Shown piece after piece: positions 30,721-40,268 of a stretch of DNA of 64,000 nucleotides. The stretch is taken from positions 1,034,382 through 1,098,381 of the forward strand of contig NZ_AFIG01000001.1 in NCBI RefSeq assembly GCF_000214595.1, written 5' to 3'. The position numbers and the translations under genes are program-made. A model generated the notes under the pieces. It saw only the letters and a program-made list of their open reading frames with translations. It ran no database searches and had not been told where the DNA came from. Position 1 is the stretch's first letter. Each line of letters starts with the position of its first letter. The stretch comes from Methylophaga thalassica MP (GTDB taxonomy: Bacteria > Pseudomonadota > Gammaproteobacteria > Nitrosococcales > Methylophagaceae).

Positions 30721-31471
30721 TTACAGTGTCTGTCGCGTTATTATTAATGAATGCATGCTGATAATCCATGCCGGTGAGTCGGCGAAGGACTGCAGTAAAG
30801 GTGGTGCCATCTTCGGTGTGTTCCAGTTTTACTGGTAAATAGGAAAGGGAAGGAGCACACCAGAGTGTTGTTTCACGATCATTATCTTTGTCACGGTGCC
30901 GGGTTAATTTAACCGCATCAATTTCACCCAGCGGTGTTTTGATGCGTTCCTGGCCTAATATACGGATCTGATAGGTTTTTAATTTGCCGCCATCAGCAAT
31001 ACGATAGTTGATGTGATCACCTTCATGCTTGGCTAAATCCCGCATCAGGCTGATTTGATAAACGAGTTTATCCAAGGTGTTGGGTTCAAGATGAAGCTGC
31101 CAGGGATGTTCCTGATCATCAATCTGTACCGTCATATCTGGCCAGTCAAACTTCATTTCCAGGCGTTTTTCTTTTTTTCCGCCAGTTCGAAGATACCGAT
31201 AGAACTGGGGTTGTACGGTATTATCGTGTATTTTCCATAAACTGGTTTCTTCAATGACATCCGGTTTAAAAAACGAAAATACGCCCTTGGCTTGTGAAAC
31301 AGAACTGAAGTGTCTGATCCCTGTTTCATCTGTCTCAAGTGTACGTTTCAGCTCACCTGCCTGAATACCATTCAACTTCACTGAATAATTGGCCGAAAAG
31401 TCCGGTATATCTGCCGCAATAGATACTTTTATAAAAATAAACAGCAAAAAAACACTGAACAATAGTCGCAT
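30707..31471 (-). CDS. DUF3108 domain periplasmic protein
   Basis: A 254-residue exported protein with signal peptide MRLLFSVFLLFIFIKVSIAA and a beta-rich body (IPDFSANYSVKLNGIQAGEL; TLWCAPSLSYLPVKLEHTED) typical of DUF3108. Function unknown; family members are often near purM/purN, as here. It lies 2 bp from purN and overlaps nudF. Confidence 0.85.
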   Translation of the reverse strand: MRLLFSVFLLFIFIKVSIAADIPDFSANYSVKLNGIQAGELKRTLETDETGIRHFSSVSQAKGVFSFFKPDVIEETSLWKIHDNTVQPQFYRYLRTGGKKEKRLEMKFDWPDMTVQIDDQEHPWQLHLEPNTLDKLVYQISLMRDLAKHEGDHINYRIADGGKLKTYQIRILGQERIKTPLGEIDAVKLTRHRDKDNDRETTLWCAPSLSYLPVKLEHTEDGTTFTAVLRRLTGMDYQHAFINNNATDTVNAHD

Positions 31472-31473
31472 TA

Positions 31474-32067
31474 TTAGTCCTGTTTAACATTCACCAGTTT
31501 TTGTATGGCAGCAGGATACAACTGATGTTCCTGTTCTAATACTCTTGCAGCAAGTGTTTGTGCTGAATCATCAGGCATAACCTGGACTTTGGCCTGCATA
31601 ATGACCGGACCATCATCCAGTTCTGCAGTGACAAAATGTACACTGGCTCCATGTTCTTTTTCACCGGCATCAATAGCGCGTTGATGTGTATCAAGGCCTT
31701 TGAATTTCGGTAATAGAGAGGGGTGAATATTAATCAGTTTATTTTGATAATGCTCAACAAACTCAGCAGTAAGAATGCGCATAAAGCCAGCTAAAATCAC
31801 GTAATCGGGATTAAATTCGTCAATTTGCTGAGCTAAGGCTCTGTCAAAACTCTCCCTGTCTGCAAAAGCCTTGTGATCAATAATCTTGGTAGGAATGGAT
31901 TGGCTACTGGCGTATTCCAATCCCGCTGCATCTGGACGATTACTGATAACTGCAGCTACCCTAGCATCAAGTTGCTGATGATTAATCGCTTCGATAATAG
32001 AGCGCATATTGCTACCGCGGCCGGAGATTAAAATCACCAGCCGGGTTGTAGGTTCATTCACACTCAT
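31474..32067 (-). CDS. purN: Phosphoribosylglycinamide formyltransferase 1
   Basis: Transfers formyl from 10-formyl-THF to GAR in purine synthesis. It shows the N-terminal VILISGRGSNMRSII, catalytic Asn/His in INIHPSLLPKFKG and Asp in GASVHFVTAELDDGPVI. The 197-residue length is normal. It follows purM with a 2-bp gap, so the two form one operon. Confidence 0.97.
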   Translation of the reverse strand: MSVNEPTTRLVILISGRGSNMRSIIEAINHQQLDARVAAVISNRPDAAGLEYASSQSIPTKIIDHKAFADRESFDRALAQQIDEFNPDYVILAGFMRILTAEFVEHYQNKLINIHPSLLPKFKGLDTHQRAIDAGEKEHGASVHFVTAELDDGPVIMQAKVQVMPDDSAQTLAARVLEQEHQLYPAAIQKLVNVKQD

Positions 32068-32069
32068 GA

Positions 32070-33125
32070 TTATTGAATTTCGACTAGTTCGTCAGCCGCA
32101 TTTGCTGTTTCAATTTGACCAATTAAACTGGCTTGTTCACCAGCACTGTTCAACACCGCTAAAGCTTCAGACACATCATTCTCTGCAACCACGATAACCA
32201 TACCTATCCCATTATTGAATGTGCGATACATTTCTTTATCTGTAACGTTGCCATTTTCTTGCAGCCAGTCAAACACAGCAGGACGCTGCCAACTACTGGC
32301 ATCAATGACCGCTTTCACACCTTCTGGCAGAACGCGTGGAATATTTTCAAGCAGACCGCCACCGGTAATGTGTGATAACGCATGAATGCTGACTTTTTCA
32401 TTCAGCTGTAATAGCGATTTCACGTAAATTTTTGTTGGCGCTAATAATTTTTCACCTAAAGTGGCGCCATCAAATGCCGAGCTTAAGGATTGACCGCTAC
32501 GTTCAAGAATTTTACGGATGAGTGAATACCCATTTGAATGTGGACCAGAAGCGGCGAGACCAATGAGTTTATCCCCAGCAGCGACTTTTGAACCATCGAT
32601 AACGGCTTCTTTTTCAACCACACCGACACAAAAGCCTGCTAAATCATAATCGCCATCTTCATACATGCTAGGCATTTCAGCTGTTTCACCACCGACTAAC
32701 GCGGCTCCAGCCTGCAAACAACCTTCAGCTATGCCAGATACCACAGACTCTGCAATATCGACATCCAGTTTTCCCGTTGCATAATAATCGAGGAAGAATA
32801 AAGGCTCTGCGCCCAATACAGCGATATCGTTGACACACATCGCCACCAAGTCAATGCCGATGGTATTGTGGATACCGGATTCGATCGCCAGACGTAATTT
32901 AGTGCCCACGCCATCGGTGCCGGAGACTAGAACAGGCTGTTTGTATTTATCGACCGGAAGTTCGAAAAGACTACCAAAACCACCTAAACCAGCCATAACA
33001 CCTGGTCGACGGGTTCTTGCTGCGTGAGGTTTAATGCGATCGACTAAGGCGTTGCCAGCTTCAATATCAACGCCGGCATCACGATAACTAAGAGAGGTGC
33101 GAGAAGAGTCCACGCTATCGGTCAT
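32070..33125 (-). CDS. purM: Phosphoribosylformylglycinamidine cyclo-ligase
   Basis: Makes AIR from FGAM with ATP. The starting block [18 protein letters not shown], substrate loop [11 protein letters not shown] and [14 protein letters not shown] are all present. Its 351 residues are standard. It is divergent from the DUF2066-hda-recJ run across a 59-bp gap and leads purM-purN-DUF3108-nudF. Confidence 0.98.
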   Translation of the reverse strand: MTDSVDSSRTSLSYRDAGVDIEAGNALVDRIKPHAARTRRPGVMAGLGGFGSLFELPVDKYKQPVLVSGTDGVGTKLRLAIESGIHNTIGIDLVAMCVNDIAVLGAEPLFFLDYYATGKLDVDIAESVVSGIAEGCLQAGAALVGGETAEMPSMYEDGDYDLAGFCVGVVEKEAVIDGSKVAAGDKLIGLAASGPHSNGYSLIRKILERSGQSLSSAFDGATLGEKLLAPTKIYVKSLLQLNEKVSIHALSHITGGGLLENIPRVLPEGVKAVIDASSWQRPAVFDWLQENGNVTDKEMYRTFNNGIGMVIVVAENDVSEALAVLNSAGEQASLIGQIETANAADELVEIQ

Positions 33126-33184
33126 AATGTATTCCTGAAAATGTTGTGCATCACATGCTTAAAACAGCGTGTTAGAATACCACA

Positions 33185-34246
33185 ATGCACCGATTATTTT
33201 ATGCCCTTATTTTGCTGTTTCTGAGTTTTAGTAGCTATGCTGCTGAGGTCAATAATCTTTATCAGGCGACAGCTCCTGTCACGACACAACAGCAGAAAGA
33301 GCGCGATGCTCTGGCACCTGACTTGCTCAAGCAAGTTCTTATTAAGTTAGTCGGTAATGAAAATCAGCTTAGTCAAGCCGATATTGCTCCGGTACTTGCC
33401 AATGCCACGCAACTGGTCGAACGTTATGAGTATATTCGTAACAATATAGAAGCTGCCGATTTAACACAGCCTGATCAACTTTCATTGCGTTTGAGTTTTG
33501 ATAAAAATGCCGTCAATGCGGTTATACGTCAGCTTGGTCTGCCTCGATGGGGGAAAGTCAGACCGGACGTGCTGGTCTGGTTAGCTACTGATATAGATGG
33601 CCAGCAAAGTTTGCAAGGTTTAGAAAATATTCCCCAAGACGTTTTTAAACCGTTACAACAAGCGGCTGATGAACGAGGCTTGCCCATTCTTATGCCGTTG
33701 ATGGACCTGCAAGATCAGTCTGCTTTGAGTTTTGAGGACGTGTGGTCAGGTAACGATGATGCCATCAAGACCGCTTCTCAGCGTTATGGGGCGGATATCA
33801 TTCTTGTTATCAAAATGACAATCCATAATGACACCACTCAGATTATCTGGCAGTCAGGCACGGGTGAAACGCGTCAACGCTGGACCTCAGAAGGCTTTAT
33901 CAGCGCTTCGATAAATAAAGGCTTAGGTGTGTTAGTCGATAGTCTGGCTAGCGAGTATGCTCAGCATAACCAGGTATCTGATACGAATAAGACACTCTCT
34001 GTGCAGATTGATGATGTTAATGACTACGCTGATTTTTCCAGAGTCATGGCCTATCTCAACCAAATCGACAGTATTGACAATATCCGGGTGAATAATTTGG
34101 GTATGAATATTCTCGATTTAGATATTAGCTATAGTGGTGACATGCAAGTTCTGCAACGTCTTTTGTCTGTTGGTGGCCTTTTATCAGAATTAACCGAACC
34201 TGAGGGCACGATAACGGATAAAAAATATTATCGGTTAACACATTGA
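33185..34246 (+). CDS. DUF2066 domain secreted protein
   Basis: A 353-residue protein with signal peptide MHRLFYALILLFLSFSSYAA. It matches the gammaproteobacterial family encoded next to purM and perM/hda (core LPRWGKVRPDVLVWLATD; PLMDLQDQ). Function unknown. Its stop overlaps the TTG start of the following phosphatidyltransferase-like gene. Confidence 0.88.
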   Translation: MHRLFYALILLFLSFSSYAAEVNNLYQATAPVTTQQQKERDALAPDLLKQVLIKLVGNENQLSQADIAPVLANATQLVERYEYIRNNIEAADLTQPDQLSLRLSFDKNAVNAVIRQLGLPRWGKVRPDVLVWLATDIDGQQSLQGLENIPQDVFKPLQQAADERGLPILMPLMDLQDQSALSFEDVWSGNDDAIKTASQRYGADIILVIKMTIHNDTTQIIWQSGTGETRQRWTSEGFISASINKGLGVLVDSLASEYAQHNQVSDTNKTLSVQIDDVNDYADFSRVMAYLNQIDSIDNIRVNNLGMNILDLDISYSGDMQVLQRLLSVGGLLSELTEPEGTITDKKYYRLTH

Positions 34247-34797
34247 GTTTACGTGATATTCCCAATCTGATTTCATTGTTACGTATTTTGCTGGTGATTC
34301 CAGTGGTATGGGCACTGGTTCACGAACGCTATGTATTAGCACTAATCGTATCCGCCATCGCAGGCATTTCAGACGGGATTGATGGTTTTCTCGCCAAACA
34401 TTTTCACTGGCAATCACGTCTCGGCTCAATTCTTGACCCGATAGCTGACAAACTCTTGTTAGTGGCGAGTTTTGCTACTCTGGCCTGGATTGGTCTGCTT
34501 CCGATGTGGTTGCTTTGGTTAGTGCTTGCCAGGGATGTCATCATTGTGTGTGGTGGATTGGTCTATCATTACACCATTGGCGAATTTGAACTGCTACCGT
34601 TGTGGAGCAGTAAACTTAATACAGCATTACAAATTCTATTAGTGTTACTGGTGATCATTGAACAACAATGGCTGCCTGCTCTGCATTCTGTGGTGACCAT
34701 GGGTATATGGGCCGTTGTGGCCAGTGTTTTATACAGTGGTTTTGAATATGTGATTATTTGGGGAAATAAAGCATGGAAGCAGAGAAAACAACCATAA
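34243..34797 (+). CDS. CDP-alcohol phosphatidyltransferase family protein (PgsA-like)
   Basis: A 184-residue membrane enzyme likely to make a phospholipid headgroup such as phosphatidylglycerophosphate. The CDP-OH motif is present as DGIDGFLAKHFHWQ followed by LGSILDPIADKL; the usual Arg of the DG-x2-AR element is Lys. Several hydrophobic helices follow. The start is TTG 34243, overlapping the upstream stop (TTGA), so translation is probably coupled. The substrate cannot be assigned beyond family level. Confidence 0.87.
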   Translation: MSLRDIPNLISLLRILLVIPVVWALVHERYVLALIVSAIAGISDGIDGFLAKHFHWQSRLGSILDPIADKLLLVASFATLAWIGLLPMWLLWLVLARDVIIVCGGLVYHYTIGEFELLPLWSSKLNTALQILLVLLVIIEQQWLPALHSVVTMGIWAVVASVLYSGFEYVIIWGNKAWKQRKQP

Positions 34798-35843
34798 TGA
34801 CGGATACCAATAAGTTTTTGCTTGTGGCCATCGTTGTTATAGCAGGTTGGTTATTATTTGAGCTGTCACCAGTATTGATGCCATTTTTTATTGCGACGCT
34901 TTTTGCCTACCTGGGGGATCCCCTGGTAGATAGACTGGAAAGCTGGAATTTATCCAGAACCATGTCAGTAAGTGTGGTATTTGCCGTTATTTTTATTGTG
35001 GTTGCTTTAATGTTATTAGTCATGCTGCCTTTACTCAGTGCTCAGGTAGCCAAATTGTTTAGTAATTTGCCTGATTATTTAACACAGACACAGAAACTGA
35101 TAGAGCCGTGGTTGAACTCAGTGGGGTTACCAACCGATGTGTTTAACCTGCAGACAGTAAAACAGGCGTTGAGTAAATACTGGTCGGAGTTTGGGCAGGT
35201 TGCCGGAGGTGTTTTCAGCTATATGACACGTTCTGGCATGGTGTTAGTACAGTGGTTGGGGAATTTGCTTTTAATTCCGGTGCTTACTTTTTATTTATTG
35301 AGAGACTGGGATAGTTTAGTTGCCCGTTTCAGAGAGTTACTGCCAAGACGATATGCGAAAAAATTCATTGAAATGTCATTGGAATGTGATGACATGTTAG
35401 CTGGCTTTATGCGTGGTCAGCTGATGGTGATGTTCGCACTTGCGGTGATATATACCTTAGGGCTCAGTTTGATTGGCCTGGAATTAGCCTTATTACTGGG
35501 CGTAATTGCCGGGCTTGTCAGTTTTGTTCCATATCTTGGCTTAATCGTAGGCATTTTACTGGCTGGATTGGCCGCATTCTTTCAATTTGGTGACTGGCTA
35601 CCGGTGCTGCAAGTGGCCATTGTATTTGCTGTCGCCCAAGCTATAGAAGGGATGGTGCTGACGCCTCGTTTTGTTGGTGAGCGTATTGGTTTGCATCCAG
35701 TGGCCGTTATTTTTTCTGTATTAGCCGGTGGGCAATTATTTGGCTTTACCGGTGTGTTACTTGCTTTGCCTGCCGCTTCGGTTGTCATGGTGTTGTTACG
35801 CCATGCGCATCAGCGTTATCTCGATAGTCATTTGTATTCTTAA
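34773..35843 (+). CDS. AI-2E family transporter / PerM-like permease
   Basis: A 356-residue membrane protein with about seven or eight helices and the family block IPVLTFYLLRDWD, plus the C-terminal GVIAGLVSFVPYLGLIVGIL and EGMVLTPRFVGERIGLHP. Family members range from AI-2 exporters to Na+/H+ antiporters, so the substrate is open. ATG 34773 has GGGGA eight bases upstream and overlaps the previous gene by 25 bp; ATG 34797 (TAATG junction) is an alternative. Confidence 0.9.
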   Translation: MEAEKTTIMTDTNKFLLVAIVVIAGWLLFELSPVLMPFFIATLFAYLGDPLVDRLESWNLSRTMSVSVVFAVIFIVVALMLLVMLPLLSAQVAKLFSNLPDYLTQTQKLIEPWLNSVGLPTDVFNLQTVKQALSKYWSEFGQVAGGVFSYMTRSGMVLVQWLGNLLLIPVLTFYLLRDWDSLVARFRELLPRRYAKKFIEMSLECDDMLAGFMRGQLMVMFALAVIYTLGLSLIGLELALLLGVIAGLVSFVPYLGLIVGILLAGLAAFFQFGDWLPVLQVAIVFAVAQAIEGMVLTPRFVGERIGLHPVAVIFSVLAGGQLFGFTGVLLALPAASVVMVLLRHAHQRYLDSHLYS

Positions 35844-35858
35844 ATTAGTCACGCACAC

Positions 35859-36563
35859 ATGTCATTAGCTGAAACACAACTAACGCTTAGACTATCTCCT
35901 CAGGAGATATACAGGCTCGATAATTTCTTGTTTGCCAAACAAGAAACCAAACAAGCTCTACAAGCGTTTTGTCAGTTAGCTGAATTGGATTTCCTATACC
36001 TTGCGGGGGATAGTGGCACAGGTAAAACACATTTGCTGATAGCTTGTGCCGAAACGGTTCAGCAAATGGGTTACAGGGTCATTTATTTGTCGTTATCAGA
36101 ACTTGTGAAAACGGCAGCGCCTGCAGCACTTCAGGCAATTGAACAAGCCGATTTACTCTGCCTGGATGATATCGATGCGATTGCTGGCTTACCCGAGTGG
36201 GAAGAAGCTGTTTTTCACTGTTTTAATCGCTTGCATGATGCAAAGGGGCGCCTGTTGGTGGCAGCACAACAGACCCCAGCGAATAGTTCAATTCGATTAC
36301 CGGATTTGCGGTCAAGGCTGGCGACGGGGCTGGTTTATCAATTAGTGATGATGACAGATGAACAGAAACAGCAAGCCTTGATATTACAGGCACAGTCGCG
36401 TGGCTTAACGATAACAACTGAGGTGGCACAATATTTACTGCGTCATTATGGACGCGATATGCCTGCTCTGATGACCGTTTTACAGCAGTTAGATAAAGCT
36501 TCTTTACAGGCTAAACGAAAGTTAACCATACCGTTTATCCGGCAAGTTTTGGCGAATGGCTAG
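35859..36563 (+). CDS. hda: DnaA regulatory inactivator Hda
   Basis: With the beta clamp, promotes ATP hydrolysis by DnaA to prevent over-initiation of replication. The N-terminal QLTLRL is the clamp-binding motif. The AAA+ domain shows Walker A GDSGTGKTH, Walker B LLCLDDIDAI and sensor-like DLRSRLATGLVYQL. The 234-residue length is typical. It overlaps the next gene by 8 bp. Confidence 0.96.
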   Translation: MSLAETQLTLRLSPQEIYRLDNFLFAKQETKQALQAFCQLAELDFLYLAGDSGTGKTHLLIACAETVQQMGYRVIYLSLSELVKTAAPAALQAIEQADLLCLDDIDAIAGLPEWEEAVFHCFNRLHDAKGRLLVAAQQTPANSSIRLPDLRSRLATGLVYQLVMMTDEQKQQALILQAQSRGLTITTEVAQYLLRHYGRDMPALMTVLQQLDKASLQAKRKLTIPFIRQVLANG

Positions 36564-37488
36564 CCAACAACTGACGCTGATTCTGCCTGCTTTTTCGGTC
36601 GTCGTTGCCAATCCAATAAACCAGAGCTTTTTACCTCAATCATTAAAAATACTGATGAAAAGAGGGACGTTTATTGAGTCTGAAGATCGTTTTTTTCAGC
36701 AACTATTATCATTATTTTCTGAAGAAACAAGATATTGGGACGACTTCCCCATGGCGAGGTTAAGAGGTGGAACGGAGTTCAGTCTGTGTGTAGAGCCCTG
36801 TTATTTACAAGCTGACCGGGACCAACTGCTGCTATTTCATCATGGCCTGGATATCAGTATGGACGAAGCTGAACAACTTATCGCTTCGATTCAATATCTG
36901 TTTGATGATTTGGGCGCTTCATTAAGCATTAATACAGCGAATCAATGGCTGCTGAGCATGCCAATCGAACCTGATATTGAATTGACTTGTGTGGATAAGG
37001 TCGATCGTCACCCAGTGACTGAATTTTTACCCAAAGGCGCTGATGCCCGCTTATGGATTCGTTTATGGAATGAGATTCAGATGGTGTTATTCGACTGTCC
37101 GGTGAATCAGGCAAGAGAAGCACAGGGTAAGGTGCCGATTAATAGTGTCTGGTTCTGGGGGAAGGAAAAAATGCCTGATGAATGGCAGACCTGGTCACAT
37201 GTTTCTGGTCAAGATGAAACATTGAAGCAATTGAGTCACTACAGTGGCTCTGAATGGCTGGAGAATATTGACCATTTTACTGATATTCAAGCAAAACACG
37301 CCTTGCATTTAGCCCATTTTGATCCAGATAAAGACTGGTCAACGCAAATGGAAGTGCTTGATAAAAACTGGTTAACGCCTATTTATAAAGCATTAAAACG
37401 TTTTCAGTTGGATTCCGTGCATATCGTTATTCCTGAGTGGGGGACTTACCATTTAACACCGACATCGGCCTGGAAAATCTGGTTATGA
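36556..37488 (+). CDS. Uncharacterised protein encoded between hda and recJ
   Basis: A 310-residue soluble protein without a signal peptide. The most conserved-looking part is PINSVWFWGKEKMPDEW (about residues 193-209), a block I associate with a poorly described proteobacterial family sometimes compared with phosphoglycerate mutase regulatory proteins. That link is weak. It overlaps hda by 8 bp and recJ by 4 bp, so it is firmly embedded in this operon. A role tied to replication or repair is only guilt by association. Confidence 0.8.
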   Translation: MASQQLTLILPAFSVVVANPINQSFLPQSLKILMKRGTFIESEDRFFQQLLSLFSEETRYWDDFPMARLRGGTEFSLCVEPCYLQADRDQLLLFHHGLDISMDEAEQLIASIQYLFDDLGASLSINTANQWLLSMPIEPDIELTCVDKVDRHPVTEFLPKGADARLWIRLWNEIQMVLFDCPVNQAREAQGKVPINSVWFWGKEKMPDEWQTWSHVSGQDETLKQLSHYSGSEWLENIDHFTDIQAKHALHLAHFDPDKDWSTQMEVLDKNWLTPIYKALKRFQLDSVHIVIPEWGTYHLTPTSAWKIWL

Positions 37489-39239
37489 GTGTATTACCTG
37501 ATATTGTTGAACGCCCTCACCATGGCTGGGATAAGCTCCCTGAGTCATGGCCAGACAGTTTGCGAAAAATCATGGCCGCACGCGGTATTACCGCGGTGGA
37601 ACAGTTGTATTTTGAACTGGCTGACCTACCAAGGCCAGATCAGCTCCTTGGCATGCAGGCCGCTGTTGAATTATTAGCCACTGCTTTGAAAGAACAATGG
37701 AAAGTCACGATTGTTGCTGATTTTGATAGTGACGGTGCTACCAGTTGTGCTTTGGCGATACGTGGTTTGCAGTCGATGGGCTTGAAACAGGTTCATTATA
37801 TTGTTCCTAATCGCTTTATTCATGGCTATGGACTGACTCCCTCGTTATTAGAGGATATTCCAGCGCATGAACAGCCAGATTTACTGGTGACGGTGGATAA
37901 TGGCATTGCCTCAATATCAGGGGTAAAAGCGGCACATCAACGAGGAATGAAAGTGTTGGTGACTGATCATCACCTGGCTGGTGAGGAATTGCCGGAAGCG
38001 GATGCCATCGTGAATCCCAATCAAACCGACGATCCTTTTCCCTATAAAAATCTGGCTGGTGTCGGTGTCTGTTTCTATGTGTTGTTAGGCTTAAGGCAGC
38101 ATTTAAGAACAACCGGCTGGTTCGAAAGCGCCTCTTTGCCTGAACCGAAAGTGGGGGATTGGCTCGATCTCGTCGCTTTAGGGACGGTAGCGGATGTGGT
38201 GCCACTGGATAAATTAAATCGAACATTGGTCAATCACGGATTGCAGCGTATTCGTCGCGGTAAAGGCTGTATCGGCATACAAGCACTGATTCGAATTGCG
38301 GGCAGAGAAAAAGAAAAACTAGTTTCTTCTGACTTAGGCTTTAGTATTGCCCCCAGATTGAATGCAGCTGGGCGTATGGAAGATATGGGACTCGGCATTA
38401 ACTTACTGCTGACAGATAATGCTGATCAGGCCCTTAGTATAGCGACACAGCTGGATAGCATTAATTTGGAACGACGCGCGGTAGAGCAAACGATGCAAGT
38501 GGATGCATTGAAGATGCTGGAACAGATTGATATTGAGGACAATACCTTAAGAACCGGCTATTGCTTATTTAATGAAGATTGGCATCAGGGTGTGATTGGG
38601 CTGTTGGCCTCACGTATTAAAGAAAAAACATACCGTCCGGTTATTGCTTTTGCTCCCGGTAATGACGATGAAGTCAAAGGATCGGCACGTTCTATTCCAG
38701 GCATACATATTCGAGATGTATTAGCCCGAGTAGCAGCTAAACATCCTAAATTGTTAGAACGTTTTGGTGGTCATGCTATGGCGGCTGGTTTAACGATAAA
38801 AAAAGCCGATATAAGCGAATTTAATCGGGCATTTGAATCGGCCTTGAATGAGATGGTGTCAACCGAAACCTACTTACAACAACTACCTTCAGATGGTGAG
38901 TTAGCAGCAAGCGATTGCCAGTTGTCATTTGCAGAAATACTGTCTGAGGCAGCGCCTTGGGGCCAGGGTTTTGAGGAGCCCAGGTTTCATGGGGTGTTTA
39001 AAGTAAATCATTTTCGTTTAGTTGGACAAGAACAGAATCACCTGCGTTTACAGCTTGAGATGAATGGTAACAGGCAGGTGAATGCGATGGCTTTCGGTCA
39101 GGATAAACCGAGCTGGTTAGATGAAAACAGTCTAGTATTAGTGCGTTATAAATTATCTGTAAATGAGTTTCGCGGTCAGAAAACCTTACAGTTCCTGGTG
39201 GATGAATTAATGCCAGCCAATACAGATACGCATAACTGA
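37485..39239 (+). CDS. recJ: Single-stranded-DNA-specific exonuclease RecJ
   Basis: 5'-3' ssDNA exonuclease for recombination and mismatch repair. DHH-family motifs include VADFDSDGATSCAL, VTVDNG, VTDHHLAGEE and the DHHA1 block RFGGHAMAAGLTI. The open frame begins at 37437, but ATG 37485 overlaps the previous stop (ATGA) and fits the family, giving 584 residues. Confidence 0.96.
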   Translation: MSVLPDIVERPHHGWDKLPESWPDSLRKIMAARGITAVEQLYFELADLPRPDQLLGMQAAVELLATALKEQWKVTIVADFDSDGATSCALAIRGLQSMGLKQVHYIVPNRFIHGYGLTPSLLEDIPAHEQPDLLVTVDNGIASISGVKAAHQRGMKVLVTDHHLAGEELPEADAIVNPNQTDDPFPYKNLAGVGVCFYVLLGLRQHLRTTGWFESASLPEPKVGDWLDLVALGTVADVVPLDKLNRTLVNHGLQRIRRGKGCIGIQALIRIAGREKEKLVSSDLGFSIAPRLNAAGRMEDMGLGINLLLTDNADQALSIATQLDSINLERRAVEQTMQVDALKMLEQIDIEDNTLRTGYCLFNEDWHQGVIGLLASRIKEKTYRPVIAFAPGNDDEVKGSARSIPGIHIRDVLARVAAKHPKLLERFGGHAMAAGLTIKKADISEFNRAFESALNEMVSTETYLQQLPSDGELAASDCQLSFAEILSEAAPWGQGFEEPRFHGVFKVNHFRLVGQEQNHLRLQLEMNGNRQVNAMAFGQDKPSWLDENSLVLVRYKLSVNEFRGQKTLQFLVDELMPANTDTHN

Positions 39240-39269
39240 CCATCATTAGTTATATCAGGTAGATAAGTC

Positions 39270-40268
39270 ATGCCCACTCATCAAATTGCTATGTTTAGTG
39301 CTAAGTCATACGATGAACGCTTTTTATTGCAAGCGTCAGTGCCTGCGATTCAATTCATTTGTCATGAGGTCACACTGAATCCATCCACCGCGGTGATGGC
39401 AGAGGGGTTTGAAATTGTCAGTGCCTTTGTTAATGATGATTTGAGTCGGGAAACATTAGGCACACTAGCAGAAGGTGGCACGCGACTGATTGCCTTACGC
39501 TGTGCGGGTTATAATCAGGTCGATCTGAGCGCCGCGCATGCGTTGGGCATCAGCGTGGTTAACGTTCCCGCCTATTCGCCTTATGCTGTAGCTGAGCACA
39601 CCATCGCTTTGATGTTGGCATTAAGTCGTAAAATTCCTCGTGCCTATAATCGTGTCCGTGATGGCAATTTCTCTCTGGATGGCTTACTCGGCTTTGATTT
39701 CTACCAAAAAAACGTAGGGATAGTCGGTGGTGGGAAAATTGGTTTATTAGTGGCGGAAAGAATGCGGGCGTTTGGGTGTGAGGTGCTTGTTTATGAGCCT
39801 GTTAACTCGCAATACTGCGTAAAGAAAGACTTCCAAGTTGTTGATTTAAAAACACTTATTCAAAAATCCGATATTATCAGTCTGCATTGCCCGTTAAATA
39901 GTGACACGCGTTACCTGGTTAATCATGACAGCATTGCCAGCATGAAACCGGGAGTGATGTTAATTAACACCAGTCGCGGAGCGTTAATGGATACCCGAGC
40001 GCTATTAGACGGACTGAAATCCAAACAAATCGGCTATCTCGGCATTGATGTCTATGAACAGGAAGGCAGTTTGTTTTTTGAAGATCATTCACTTGATATT
40101 ATTCAGGATGATTTATTTCAACGTCTGTTAACCTTTCCAAATGTATTAGTGACCGGGCATCAGGCCTATTTCACCCAGGAAGCTGTTCAACATATTGCTG
40201 AAACCACAGTAAAAAATGTGCTGGCTTATCTTAATGGTGAACGTTTAAGTAATAGAGTGGGCATGTGA
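39270..40268 (+). CDS. ldhA: D-lactate dehydrogenase / 2-hydroxyacid dehydrogenase
   Basis: NAD-dependent D-2-hydroxyacid dehydrogenase, closest in look to fermentative LdhA (332 residues). It shows substrate arginine-region LIALRCAGYNQVDL, NAD-binding VGIVGGGKIGLLVAERM, NTSRGALMDT and the catalytic histidine in VLVTGHQAYFT. Its end overlaps the GTG start of the helicase gene. Pyruvate reduction is the likely reaction; related hydroxyacids are possible. Confidence 0.93.
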   Translation: MPTHQIAMFSAKSYDERFLLQASVPAIQFICHEVTLNPSTAVMAEGFEIVSAFVNDDLSRETLGTLAEGGTRLIALRCAGYNQVDLSAAHALGISVVNVPAYSPYAVAEHTIALMLALSRKIPRAYNRVRDGNFSLDGLLGFDFYQKNVGIVGGGKIGLLVAERMRAFGCEVLVYEPVNSQYCVKKDFQVVDLKTLIQKSDIISLHCPLNSDTRYLVNHDSIASMKPGVMLINTSRGALMDTRALLDGLKSKQIGYLGIDVYEQEGSLFFEDHSLDIIQDDLFQRLLTFPNVLVTGHQAYFTQEAVQHIAETTVKNVLAYLNGERLSNRVGM

